NCBI RefSeq assembly: GCF_026309355.1
Contig: NZ_JAPJZK010000001.1
Span: 1,488,001-1,552,000 of the forward strand
DNA: 64,000 bases
From: Spartinivicinus marinus
Lineage (GTDB): Bacteria; Pseudomonadota; Gammaproteobacteria; Pseudomonadales; Zooshikellaceae
Reading direction: 5' to 3'
The translations under genes were made by a program, and so were the position numbers. The notes under the pieces are model-generated. The model saw only the letters and a list, made by a program, of their open reading frames with translations. It searched no databases and had not been told where the DNA came from. This document shows positions 17,621 to 26,100 of the stretch, piece by piece. Numbering within the stretch: the first letter of the stretch is position 1; the number at the start of each line of letters is the position of its first letter.

Positions 17621-17705
17621 AACACATACTCCACTCTAACTGCCCCTTTGTTTTTTCTAAGTTAGCACTTAACTCGATAGAAAATATAAATGCCTAACTT
17701 AACCC

Positions 17706-17735
17706 CTAAGATGTTACTTATTAGTAACATCTTAG
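17706..17735. terminator. Perfect hairpin, possible terminator or regulatory stem
   Basis: CTAAGATGTTAC (17706-17717) and GTAACATCTTAG (17724-17735) pair perfectly around TTATTA. It lies upstream of the LD-carboxypeptidase gene, so it is either a control site or the end of a lost transcript. No T-tract follows. Confidence 0.5.
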
Positions 17736-17943
17736 TAAAGGTAAGTCAATAATAACTTGTCTTCTATACATGATATTATAAGAGGCTGACTGCTACCGTC
17801 TTCTTTTTGAATTGCGCCCTCCATCATCTGAAACGCACCACTGTTATTTTCTAAGCTACTAACTATTATTTTCTAAGCTACTATTAAATACTCTAAAAAA
17901 ACATCGCTGGGTGAGCGATAATCCAACCCCATAGTCTCCACTA

Positions 17944-18207
17944 TTAGTCTAGTCGCTGAAATAGTCTTTTAGTACTGGATAATCCGTAGCACCGACGCTT
18001 TAACACTTTCATCTTATTATTGAAGCCTTCCACAAACCCACTGTTGTCACGTCGAATAAAATAATTAGTGATTGGCTGCTTATATTTCATTAAGGTTTTA
18101 ATGAAATTGTCAAAGCATTTTAGCCCAGATTCAACGACAGTTGAAATCCATTCAGTAATTTTTCCTTTAACTATTTCTGACGTAATATGGCTATCGAAGA
18201 GGTATAG
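17944..18207 (-). pseudogene. ISL3-family transposase, C-terminal fragment
   Basis: Translation on the minus strand gives an 87-residue open stretch containing the ISL3 DDE_Tnp C-terminal signature: VVESGLKCFDNFIKTLMKYKQ, then NYFIRRDNSGFVEGFNNKMK, then VLKRRCYGLSSTKRLFQRLD and a stop. Upstream in frame is a stop codon and no N-terminal part follows, so it is a remnant. A short stretch at about 17877-17939 in another minus-strand frame (MGLDYRSPSDVFLEYL) looks like the end of a different transposase. Confidence 0.85.
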
Positions 18208-18372
18208 TCATTTCTGGTGCATCAGGTAAAGTTAATGTTGTGTAGTTTGTTCGTGTCTCCTCAGCAAGCGTATAAATTGCAAAAAATTTATTGCTACACA
18301 CTAGCCAAGGGGATACTTTTAAGCAGGGTTTGGGCATTGATCTTGTGTTGAATTACACCCTCATCCGGCTTT

Positions 18373-19830
18373 TTAACAGTCGCCGCGGGGACACCATTTA
18401 TACTTACTATTATCAACTTTTGGTGGTTTATCTGTATCCTGATGTCCTTTAACTAACACATCTCTATGGGTAACTGGAATATAAGATCCTGTATATAGCT
18501 TGTTTAATGTTAGGCTATATTTATTCTTTAAAGCCAATGGATATTCTTCTTTATCATCCTTTACATAATAAAAATAGTCATCGTTTCTCTCGTTGAGCTT
18601 TTTAGCATCCTCTACCATTTGCCACTTTATTTTCTGATATTCTTTTGAAGTTGTCGATTTAGTACGAGCAGCATTTCTATAGACCTCCTGTTTGTAAGTT
18701 AGATGACCATTATTTTCACTCTCCGAAACCCTTGTATAGCTGTTTGTTTTCCAAGAGTACTCAATGCACAGATCAATAAAAGTTTTATGAAAGCGTTTGA
18801 AACTTTCTGATTGCTGCAATAAAGAACTATCTCCTCGATTGATGAAGTCTGTCACCTTTTCTTTGATTTCTGTATTTACTTTACTTGGATTTTGTTTATA
18901 TTTATTTACAGTAGATAATGATGTCCTAACACTGGTAGCTGACCAATCAACAGGTTTTATACCAGCTACTTCAATTAAGTTATTTCTTACTTTACTCACT
19001 TCTTTCTGAATAGCTAAAAATTTTACTTGTTCATCGCCTGCAGTTTTCTGAGTTTGAAGTACTAGCTTCCTTTGCTGAACCTTAAGCATCCCATGTGGGT
19101 GCCCATTCATACGGTTAAGCTTTTCAAGTTCTTTAGTTGCTGCATTTCGAGCAGTATCAGCAGCTTGTTTAGCTGTCACAGCTTCACCAGATTTTTTCAT
19201 AAAGGAACGAGCTCCTTTGAAAATACCTTTCACCATCCCTGTTCCAGCAGTTGCTAATGTAACAAAGCTCATAATTGTTTCAACCATTTCCCAAGTTTTT
19301 TTCTTTTCCTCATAGCTTTCGATGTTACTAATTAATTGATCTCCTGATTTCATCAGTTGCGATGCCTTTTCTAAAAAGGTATCTACTGAAGCTTGAATAG
19401 CTGACTCCATATACATTAGCGCATCAAGTCCTGTTTTAGTTCGAAAATCTATAGCATTCAGTCCAGTTGCTAAGTATTCATCAGAAACTCCGAAGTCTTT
19501 AGCTTTTGTTAGTGCATTATTTAATCTACCAAAGGTAGACTGTATATGATTCCAAGTTGATTGAATCTGCTTTATCCCTTTGAATAATTTTTCACTACCG
19601 ACAGTAGAGCTATCACTCGAATATGGTTCGCTAAAATTAATACCACCTAATCCTTCGATCGTATTAACAAAGTCATGTAGCCTTTCATTGACTTCACTAA
19701 TGACTTTTTGCCTACTTTGCTCTACGTCACTGAGTAATTTATCAACAACATCAGGGTGAGCCGCGCCTGTTAGCAATCGACTTTCTAAGGTAGGGTTATT
19801 TGGGTCTGAAGGCGAGCTTAAAACCAGCAT
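18373..19830 (-). CDS. Unknown helical protein with hydrophobic core segment and C-terminal CPRGDC
   Basis: I do not recognise this 485-aa protein. It is mostly predicted helical. Long amphipathic stretches (about residues 20-180 and 225-300) flank a hydrophobic segment TIMSFVTLATAGTGMVKGIF near residues 185-205. That layout recalls alpha-helical pore-forming toxins, but I see no family signature and no signal peptide. The last residues read KYKWCPRGDC, an RGD tripeptide between two cysteines, which in other proteins is an integrin-binding loop. Apart from these two and one central Cys (LCIEYSW), the protein has almost no cysteine. It lies directly beside transposase debris, suggesting acquisition. 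Toxin or adhesin function is speculation. Confidence 0.65.
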   Translation of the reverse strand: MLVLSSPSDPNNPTLESRLLTGAAHPDVVDKLLSDVEQSRQKVISEVNERLHDFVNTIEGLGGINFSEPYSSDSSTVGSEKLFKGIKQIQSTWNHIQSTFGRLNNALTKAKDFGVSDEYLATGLNAIDFRTKTGLDALMYMESAIQASVDTFLEKASQLMKSGDQLISNIESYEEKKKTWEMVETIMSFVTLATAGTGMVKGIFKGARSFMKKSGEAVTAKQAADTARNAATKELEKLNRMNGHPHGMLKVQQRKLVLQTQKTAGDEQVKFLAIQKEVSKVRNNLIEVAGIKPVDWSATSVRTSLSTVNKYKQNPSKVNTEIKEKVTDFINRGDSSLLQQSESFKRFHKTFIDLCIEYSWKTNSYTRVSESENNGHLTYKQEVYRNAARTKSTTSKEYQKIKWQMVEDAKKLNERNDDYFYYVKDDKEEYPLALKNKYSLTLNKLYTGSYIPVTHRDVLVKGHQDTDKPPKVDNSKYKWCPRGDC

Positions 19831-19860
19831 CTCCTCACGGTATGCTGAGTTCTTTATTCC

Positions 19861-19920
19861 CCACCCACCTCACCTGTAGCCCTTTCAAATTCAGCCAATA
19901 AGTCCAAGAACCGGCTATTT
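19861..19920 (+). repeat. Repeat D, copy 2
   Basis: Gap-free partner of 14941-15000. The shared core includes ACCTCACCTG and TTTCAAA. It lies just upstream of the CPRGDC protein gene. Confidence 0.6.
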
Positions 19921-19939
19921 TTGCACAAATTCCATATTA

Positions 19940-20065
19940 TATACCCAATGCGTAGGACTTTTAGGTGAGGCCATCAAGTGACGAAGCCTCATGAGCCTAT
20001 ATTAATAGGTGATTGGGGTGAGGAACGATGATAACAAAACCTAAAAATGATTCGCGACGGGTATA
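19940..20065 (+). repeat. Dispersed repeat family B, short form
   Basis: Starts TATACCCAATGCGTAGG and ends TTCGCGACGGGTATA, matching the ends of the copies at 11531 and 56569. The central block of about 60-100 bases present in those copies is missing, so this is an internally deleted form (126 bp). Confidence 0.8.
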
Positions 20066-20256
20066 GTATCAAATTCCGTATTCCTTAAACCAACACTGAG
20101 TAAATTAGAGTTATCTAGATCAAAATCGACCTCGACCATCTACAAGGAGCGATACTCCTTATTGTGCTGGTAAGTTTTTTTACAAACGTAGCAATTCCGG
20201 GAGCACATGCAATGTAGATAATAATCAAAGCCTTATTTGGTATTCAGTAAGTTTTG

Positions 20257-20295
20257 AATCGGCAACCACAGGGAAGCGGGACATTTTAAACTAGT
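20257..20295 (+). pseudogene. Fragment matching the 3' end of iolG
   Basis: The frame reads ESATTGKRDILN followed by TAG, against ESATTGKQVILN and TAA at the end of iolG (12681-12720). The similarity continues into a GC hairpin after each stop (20299-20316 and 12723-12743). Only about 40 bp of coding sequence remain, so this is the scar of a lost or duplicated iolG-like gene. Confidence 0.75.
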
Positions 20296-20298
20296 ACT

Positions 20299-20316
20299 GG
20301 GCGCATTAAAGCGCCC
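20299..20316 (+). terminator. GC hairpin after the iolG-like scar
   Basis: GGGCGC and GCGCCC pair perfectly around ATTAAA. An AT-rich stretch (CTATAAAATAAACTATTTT) follows rather than a clean T-tract. It may also serve the minus-strand gene ending at 20365. Confidence 0.5.
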
Positions 20317-20364
20317 CTATAAAATAAACTATTTTCACTTAATCTCTTTAATAAGATATTCGGA

Positions 20365-21165
20365 TTAATATAGCACTTGATAAAGCCTAATAGCGTAAAT
20401 TTTACCAGTGTTACCACTATAGTAATGGCCATCACCAGATGTATGTAAATTAACTGGCATTGGCGTCCAAGAAACTTGCAACCCTTCATCAATATCATGC
20501 TCAACCACAAAAGGGTCAGAAATATAAGTTAACATTTGGTCATTATTTTCTTTAGAAAGATTCATCACACCTAGTGACTCACCTGAATTCCAGGTTAACA
20601 GCTCAATCGCTTTATCATTATCATACTTGCTAATTCCTGAAGGCATAAAGTCAACTGCAATTCGATAATAACTTGAGCCAACCCAACCTGAACGAGGTAC
20701 TACACTCACATGTGCAATAGGCTCCTTTGGTAAATTACCCGCTGTATCATATGTATATGCATCTTCATCTAGCACTTCATCCAGTTCATACATTCGAATA
20801 TTTCTAAACATGACATAAGCGCCCTTCACATACTCATTAAGGTATGGTGTTGAAGCACTAATATACTTACCAGCCTTGGGCATAGAAGGTGTCATTACTG
20901 CTAATAATTTAAAGTTCTCTGCATTAAGATCAACGGTATTAGAATCTTCAGATTTAGTCTTAGAGGGAGGAATATATTGTAAAGCACGCTTGTGATGCTT
21001 TTCTAACTTAACTTGTTTTTTTGGCGAAAGTGCCGCTGAGTAATCAATGGTACTCCTGTTAGGCGTGTATCGACTTTTGGCATGAGTAGGGAGGTATGTT
21101 ATACAACTAATAACAACAGCTAAGATAATAGAAACACTTTTGTTTAACTGTATATTCATAAGCAT
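20365..21165 (-). CDS. Unknown secreted protein
   Basis: I do not recognise this 266-aa protein. A Sec signal peptide is clear (KSVSIILAVVISCITYLPTHA). The mature part begins with a basic, probably unstructured region to about residue 75 (KKQVKLEKHHKRALQYIPPSK). A longer, beta-rich globular part follows, rich in Tyr, Asp and aromatic residues (YMFRNIRMYELDEVLDED, SYYRIAVDFMPSGI, GDGHYYSGNTGKIYAIRLYQVLY). There is no Cys in the mature part. The compact C-terminal beta strands recall carbohydrate-binding or adhesin modules, but I have no match to support this. It is monocistronic and followed by the hairpin at 20299. Confidence 0.65.
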   Translation of the reverse strand: MLMNIQLNKSVSIILAVVISCITYLPTHAKSRYTPNRSTIDYSAALSPKKQVKLEKHHKRALQYIPPSKTKSEDSNTVDLNAENFKLLAVMTPSMPKAGKYISASTPYLNEYVKGAYVMFRNIRMYELDEVLDEDAYTYDTAGNLPKEPIAHVSVVPRSGWVGSSYYRIAVDFMPSGISKYDNDKAIELLTWNSGESLGVMNLSKENNDQMLTYISDPFVVEHDIDEGLQVSWTPMPVNLHTSGDGHYYSGNTGKIYAIRLYQVLY

Positions 21166-21432
21166 CCCTTTATTAATTAGTGTGTTGCCAAGTTACCCTT
21201 CTACCACTCAAACTGTCTAGTGTAATATTTTTGAAAACATATAAATAGGCTTAGTTACAAGACCAAGTGTCTGAAAATTTTACTAATACTTTTTAGCGCT
21301 AGCTATATAGAGGCTGTGTGAGAATAGTAGTTTCTTGGCATGTAACTCTATATTAAAAAATATAAAATTAAAGTTTAATATACTAAATACAAGAAAGTTT
21401 AAAAAACTACTTTATTCTGTTAAGGCTAGTTT

Positions 21433-22641
21433 TTATTTACTGGCTACATTAGATGGACTGTCGACTGCTGTGCTGCGAATAAGCTTGGTCATTTGAGAAA
21501 CTAGCTCATCATAATAGGGGTTCCAGGTTAAACGCGCATATACGTTATTATTGGCTTCATTATTAGCTGCCTGATAACCCCAGCCTGAAAACCAAGGCTT
21601 AGTGCCTTGATAACATAGTGCTTCTTTTTCTTCGGACTGGCCATTATTACAAATACGGGTATTTCCAAACTGCCCATAACGAGGATTGTTTGGGGAAAAT
21701 AAAGGCCCCATATGAGAACCTGCACTAATACGATACTGTGGCAGTTTCATTGTATGACTTATAGTACGCTTGTCTTGCGGAGGATTGCCACCATACCAAA
21801 TTAATAAACTATTCGGATGGGTAAAGCTTTGGGTGAAGTAACCTGCTGTTGTTTGACTATCTACTACACTATCCGTCTCACTCAACACCATCAACACAGG
21901 TTTATTAAATGGCTTTGCTAAATCGTCTCTAACAATTTCTGAAGTCTGGTAATAAAGCGCCGCACCATTAGTAGGTAATGACTCATAACGGGTAATATTA
22001 GTTTCTGGATCAACATCTACCCAATCAATAAACCAATTTGCGATTGGGGCATATTTGACAGCATCACTCGTAGCTTGAAAAGCAGGCGAGAACAATAGCA
22101 AACCAGTAACTTTATCGTTTCGGTAGGCTTCAGAGGTAACCAAATTGCCCCCTGTCGAATAGCCTCCTAACCACAGTTCATCAACCTCATTTGCCATTAG
22201 CTTAGTATGATAGCTCACAATTGATTGCCAATCAGACAATGTCGGCAACATTAAGTCAGCAGGCTTACTACCATGACCAGGCAACAGAATAGTACGCACT
22301 AGAAACCCTTGTTTTTGTAGGGTGCGGCTGATGTCAATAAATGAATAAGGGGAATCCCCAAGTCCATGAACCAGTAATACACCTTTTGTCGTTTTCTGCT
22401 TTGGTCGTAATTCGTAGGGTGAATTAAGTATCAGCTCATGACGGGTATTATCAGTTAAATAGGCACGATTCTCTGCAAGCCATTGCTTGGTTTCATTTAG
22501 ATAAAGGCTAAAGCTTGATTGCTTATATTCGGGCAAAGCAGATGAGGGCTCAAAAGCAATACCCACTGGTCTGTTTGCACAAGCCACCAGTAATAAGGTA
22601 CTGCTAATAATGAAGAGAATAAGATAAGTAAGCTTTTTCAT
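21433..22641 (-). CDS. Lipoprotein alpha/beta hydrolase
   Basis: A 402-aa protein with a lipoprotein signal (lipobox LVAC, acylated Cys at about residue 21), so probably anchored in a membrane facing the periplasm. The serine-hydrolase fold (S33-like) is indicated by the oxyanion HGLGDSPYSF near residue 90, the nucleophile elbow LGGYSTGGNL near 165, the acid in LSETDSVVD near 260, and a His in SAGSHMGPLF near 300. An esterase or lysophospholipase-like role is plausible, but the substrate is not evident. It stands alone. Confidence 0.85.
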   Translation of the reverse strand: MKKLTYLILFIISSTLLLVACANRPVGIAFEPSSALPEYKQSSFSLYLNETKQWLAENRAYLTDNTRHELILNSPYELRPKQKTTKGVLLVHGLGDSPYSFIDISRTLQKQGFLVRTILLPGHGSKPADLMLPTLSDWQSIVSYHTKLMANEVDELWLGGYSTGGNLVTSEAYRNDKVTGLLLFSPAFQATSDAVKYAPIANWFIDWVDVDPETNITRYESLPTNGAALYYQTSEIVRDDLAKPFNKPVLMVLSETDSVVDSQTTAGYFTQSFTHPNSLLIWYGGNPPQDKRTISHTMKLPQYRISAGSHMGPLFSPNNPRYGQFGNTRICNNGQSEEKEALCYQGTKPWFSGWGYQAANNEANNNVYARLTWNPYYDELVSQMTKLIRSTAVDSPSNVASK

Positions 22642-23186
22642 TATATATCTTAGTTGTGCTGTTTTATTACCAATAGATTATTCAAGTTTAATACATCTAG
22701 TCGCTCGCTCTATTAGCTAAGGGCCTGTTAGCAACCTAATTGCTTACAACTCTATTCTCAATTAGCCCAACTACCTCAGCGAAAGCACGGGACTAAGCCC
22801 ACTACTGAAATCAAACCCGTAAGGTATAAGAGACCACAAAGTTAAACAGTTGTTCCATTATTGTTGATATGGCCATAAGCGTGTTACAGATTGGTGAATG
22901 GTTTCAATAAAAGAGGCTGGGGTGTTCCTAAGTGTATATAGCCTGTTAAGCTGAATTAGTTTGGTAGGCTTTTTAATTAATTTAAGAAAATTTTAGATTA
23001 AAGAAGATTTCCACATTGAGATAAGTGTTTATATCAAGATATTTCAATAGAGATTGAATTCACAATATTTTTATTATTTCCAATCCTTACATATTTTTAG
23101 GTAAAAATCATTAGCCATCAAGTCTCATAAAAAATATATTTTCCTATAACAAGCCCACCTAAGTGGGCTTAAGAATTTTGTTTTAA
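22642..23186. other. Non-coding spacer downstream of the RHS gene
   Basis: A 545-bp AT-rich stretch. No open frame of useful size follows the RHS gene in the position where an immunity gene would be expected. The hairpin at 23151-23170 is the only clear structure. Confidence 0.6.
23151..23170 (-). terminator. Hairpin after the RHS gene
   Basis: AAGCCCACCTAAGTGGGCTT is a perfect palindrome 17 bp past the RHS stop codon. The following minus-strand sequence (GTTATAGG) is only weakly T-rich, so termination strength is uncertain. Confidence 0.6.
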
Positions 23187-26100
23187 TTACATACTCGATC
23201 CATTTACACTGACTATTTTATTATTGTCAATATCTTGTGTAATAGTAAAAGGTTCCTTCATAAAAGAATCATTAGCGTAACCAATAGATAAAACCCGTAC
23301 TTCACCTGGATTAAGATTGACTGTTCGAAAATGAATTGCAATTCCATGTGTTGTTGGAGGACCAGAATCGAAATCTACTCCCATACTTCTTAAAGAACCT
23401 TTAAATTCATTAGCAACCTCAGCAACACCATTTAACCTTTCTGTTAAGTCAAATACTGTCATATCCTCGCCAATTCCAGCTAGAGGCCTATAAGCTGCTC
23501 TAGCCAAGTAGGCAATATCTAAACCAAACGATTGTAACCCACCCATAGCACCATCTTTTAGTGGATTTTTCCCACCAGAAATAGTTGAGGATACAACACC
23601 TTTATTAAAAGAAGCTGCATATTTCGTTATATCCCACTTTACAGCTAACTTTGTATTCTCCCCTAATGAAAAGTTATTCTGATAACTCAAGTCCAGATTA
23701 TATTTAGCTGCATATTGATAAGTAGCATTGTATGCAGCTTGTCCTGCTACATAGCTGGCATAAGACCTAGCAAAAGCCTTATAGGCGTCACGGTAGTCAC
23801 CACCCATAATTGACGTTAGATAAGCATTATATGCCGCAGAGCACCTACCAGCGCAGCCTTTGTAATCTAAAGCACCAGCTACAACTTGCCCTATAAATCT
23901 TAGTGACTTGCTGCGAACAAACTCAGCATCTACTTTTCTTGAAAGCCAAAGTCTGCTTCTAAGACGCATGGTTTCATTATGCACTTTACGCTGAGTCCAC
24001 TTGAAGGTAGCTCTTTCTAAGGCAAATTCAGGCCTTAAAAAATGACTTTTTCTATGTAACTTACGAATTTTCTTTCTTAGTTTTTTAAAACTAAAATACC
24101 CAGTTGGATCTGTTCGGTTTAGTGGGTTGTTATATACGTAAGTATATCGGTTTAATGACTGTGAATTGTAAGGGTTTTGAATAAATGGATCAGCACTTAA
24201 AAAGCGACCAAGATTTTGATCGTAAACCCGACCATTCATGTGGATTAGACCGACTGCGTCCAGGTTTTCATGCCCTGTAAAACCGCGAGTCGTTACTTTG
24301 CTTGGTAGAGCAGTATAGTTAGTGCTAGGTTTCCAGTTAGTAAAACGCTTTTTGCCCCAAGGATCATAACTAAAGCGTTCAACTACATTCGCTTTTTCAT
24401 CAGTAATTGCAACAATAGAACCTAGGTGATCCCTATGTAGATAATTAGTTTTATCTTTCCCTTCCGCTTGGGTAACAATTGCAAAACTACCAATATAATG
24501 CTTGTGTTCTACCTTGCTGTTATTAGCTACAACCTTTTCGTAAATGCCTCCCATATAGTAAGTGGTTGTATTACCATTACTGGTATTATCAATCCGGCGG
24601 ATACGAGAACGGTTGGTATCATAGTCAATAGCGGTAGATAAATTGCCCTTAGTAATTAGGCTTGGTTTATCAAATGCCGTATAAGTAATTGTACGGCCAT
24701 TACCCGACACCATATTACCATTTAAATCATAGCAATAATGGGCGTTTTGTACGCCTGCGGTTTGGGTAACTGCATGAGGCCCAGCATTAACACCACTATC
24801 ACAGCTGCCACCGTAGCTATAGTTACCCACATCCGATTTAAAAGTAATATTACCTAACTCATCATATGAGACATGCTGGGTATTTTTATAGCCATCGTTT
24901 AAAACAGCAGTACTTTCAGTCAATCTATTAAGTTGGTCATAACTATAGCTTTCCGTTATCCCTTGGCGAACATCTTCACGGCTGAGTAAATTTCCTAACT
25001 TATCGTAGCTAAAGTGAAGTAGTTCAATTTGATTTACTGACCCCAAGTTTGCAGCAATATCAGTAACCCGACCTGCTTGTGGATCGACATAACGTAAAGT
25101 TTCCACTCCATTACCTAATACCGACTCTATAACACTCCCTTGCGGATTTACCGTTTTAGCTTGCCAGTATTTTTTAGGATTTTTTTCCTTACCATCAGTT
25201 ATAGCAACTAAATAGCCTCTTTCGTTATACACATTTTTAGTGGTTAAGCCTGTAGGATAAGTAGTAACCAAAGGACGGCTGTAATTATCGTACTCAGTTG
25301 CAATCGTAAAAGATTCACCAAACGCGGTTTGTATTGTACTTACCAGCCGTTGATATTGATCATAGCTAAACTGTTTTGAAAAATTAGGGCTAGTTACTTG
25401 ATCTAATACACCTTTATAAGACTTGTCAAAAACCCACTGACTTATTTCCTGTTGGTCTTTATCTAGTTGTGCATTATCAATGCGTTTAACCTTTCTCCCA
25501 AGTAGATCATATTCGATTTTAGTAATTTGACCTTTAGCGTTTTGCTGTTGAGTTAATCGGTCCAGTGCATCGTAACCATATGTCCAGCGGCCTTTATCAG
25601 GGTCATTCATTGCAACCTTACGACCACGAGCATCGTATTCAATGGTTGTTATATTTCCTACCGGATCAGTAGTTTTTGCTAATCCGCCAAAAGCATCATA
25701 TTGATATTGAATGGTATTGCCTAAGGCATCAACTACATTCACTGCTTGCCCAAGCGCATTTTTATTAATAGTGCTTACTTGGTCTTTTTCATTAATAGCT
25801 GTTTGACTTAAACCATCAAACTCTGTCTTAGTAATAGAACCATCAGGTGCAGTTGTTTGTGTAACCCTTAATAATTCATCGTATTGATACCTTGTCCAAT
25901 AGACTTGAGTATCTGTTGAAAAATAAGGCTGTGATTGGCGCTTAACAACACCTAATGAGCTATATTCAGTGTCGGTTAACACTGATTGCCCAGTTAACGC
26001 TTGGGTTTTTGTTCGTACTTGCCTACTTAAACTATCAAAATAAACGGTTACTGGTCTATTTCCACTAGCAGTAGTGGTTACCCAATATTTTGCTCTCGCT

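Larger units (their letters stand above)
17621..18372. other. Spacer with hairpin and insertion-sequence debris
   Basis: A 752-bp region. It contains a perfect 12-bp-arm hairpin (17706-17735), a tandem direct copy of TTATTTTCTAAGCTACTA near 17852-17893, and transposase fragments between about 17880 and 18207. No intact gene is visible. Confidence 0.6.
19831..20364. other. Repeat-rich spacer
   Basis: A 534-bp non-coding stretch. It contains repeat D copy 2 (19861-19920), a short family B repeat (19940-20065), a small hairpin AAGGAG...CTCCTT (near 20141-20160), and a fragment matching the 3' end of iolG (20257-20295) followed by a GC hairpin. No intact gene is visible. Confidence 0.6.

Noticed and set aside
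18373-19830. Assignment of the CPRGDC protein as a member of the XaxA or HBL pore-forming toxin families
   Set aside because: The helical layout and one hydrophobic segment are suggestive, but no family motif is visible and there is no partner toxin gene nearby.
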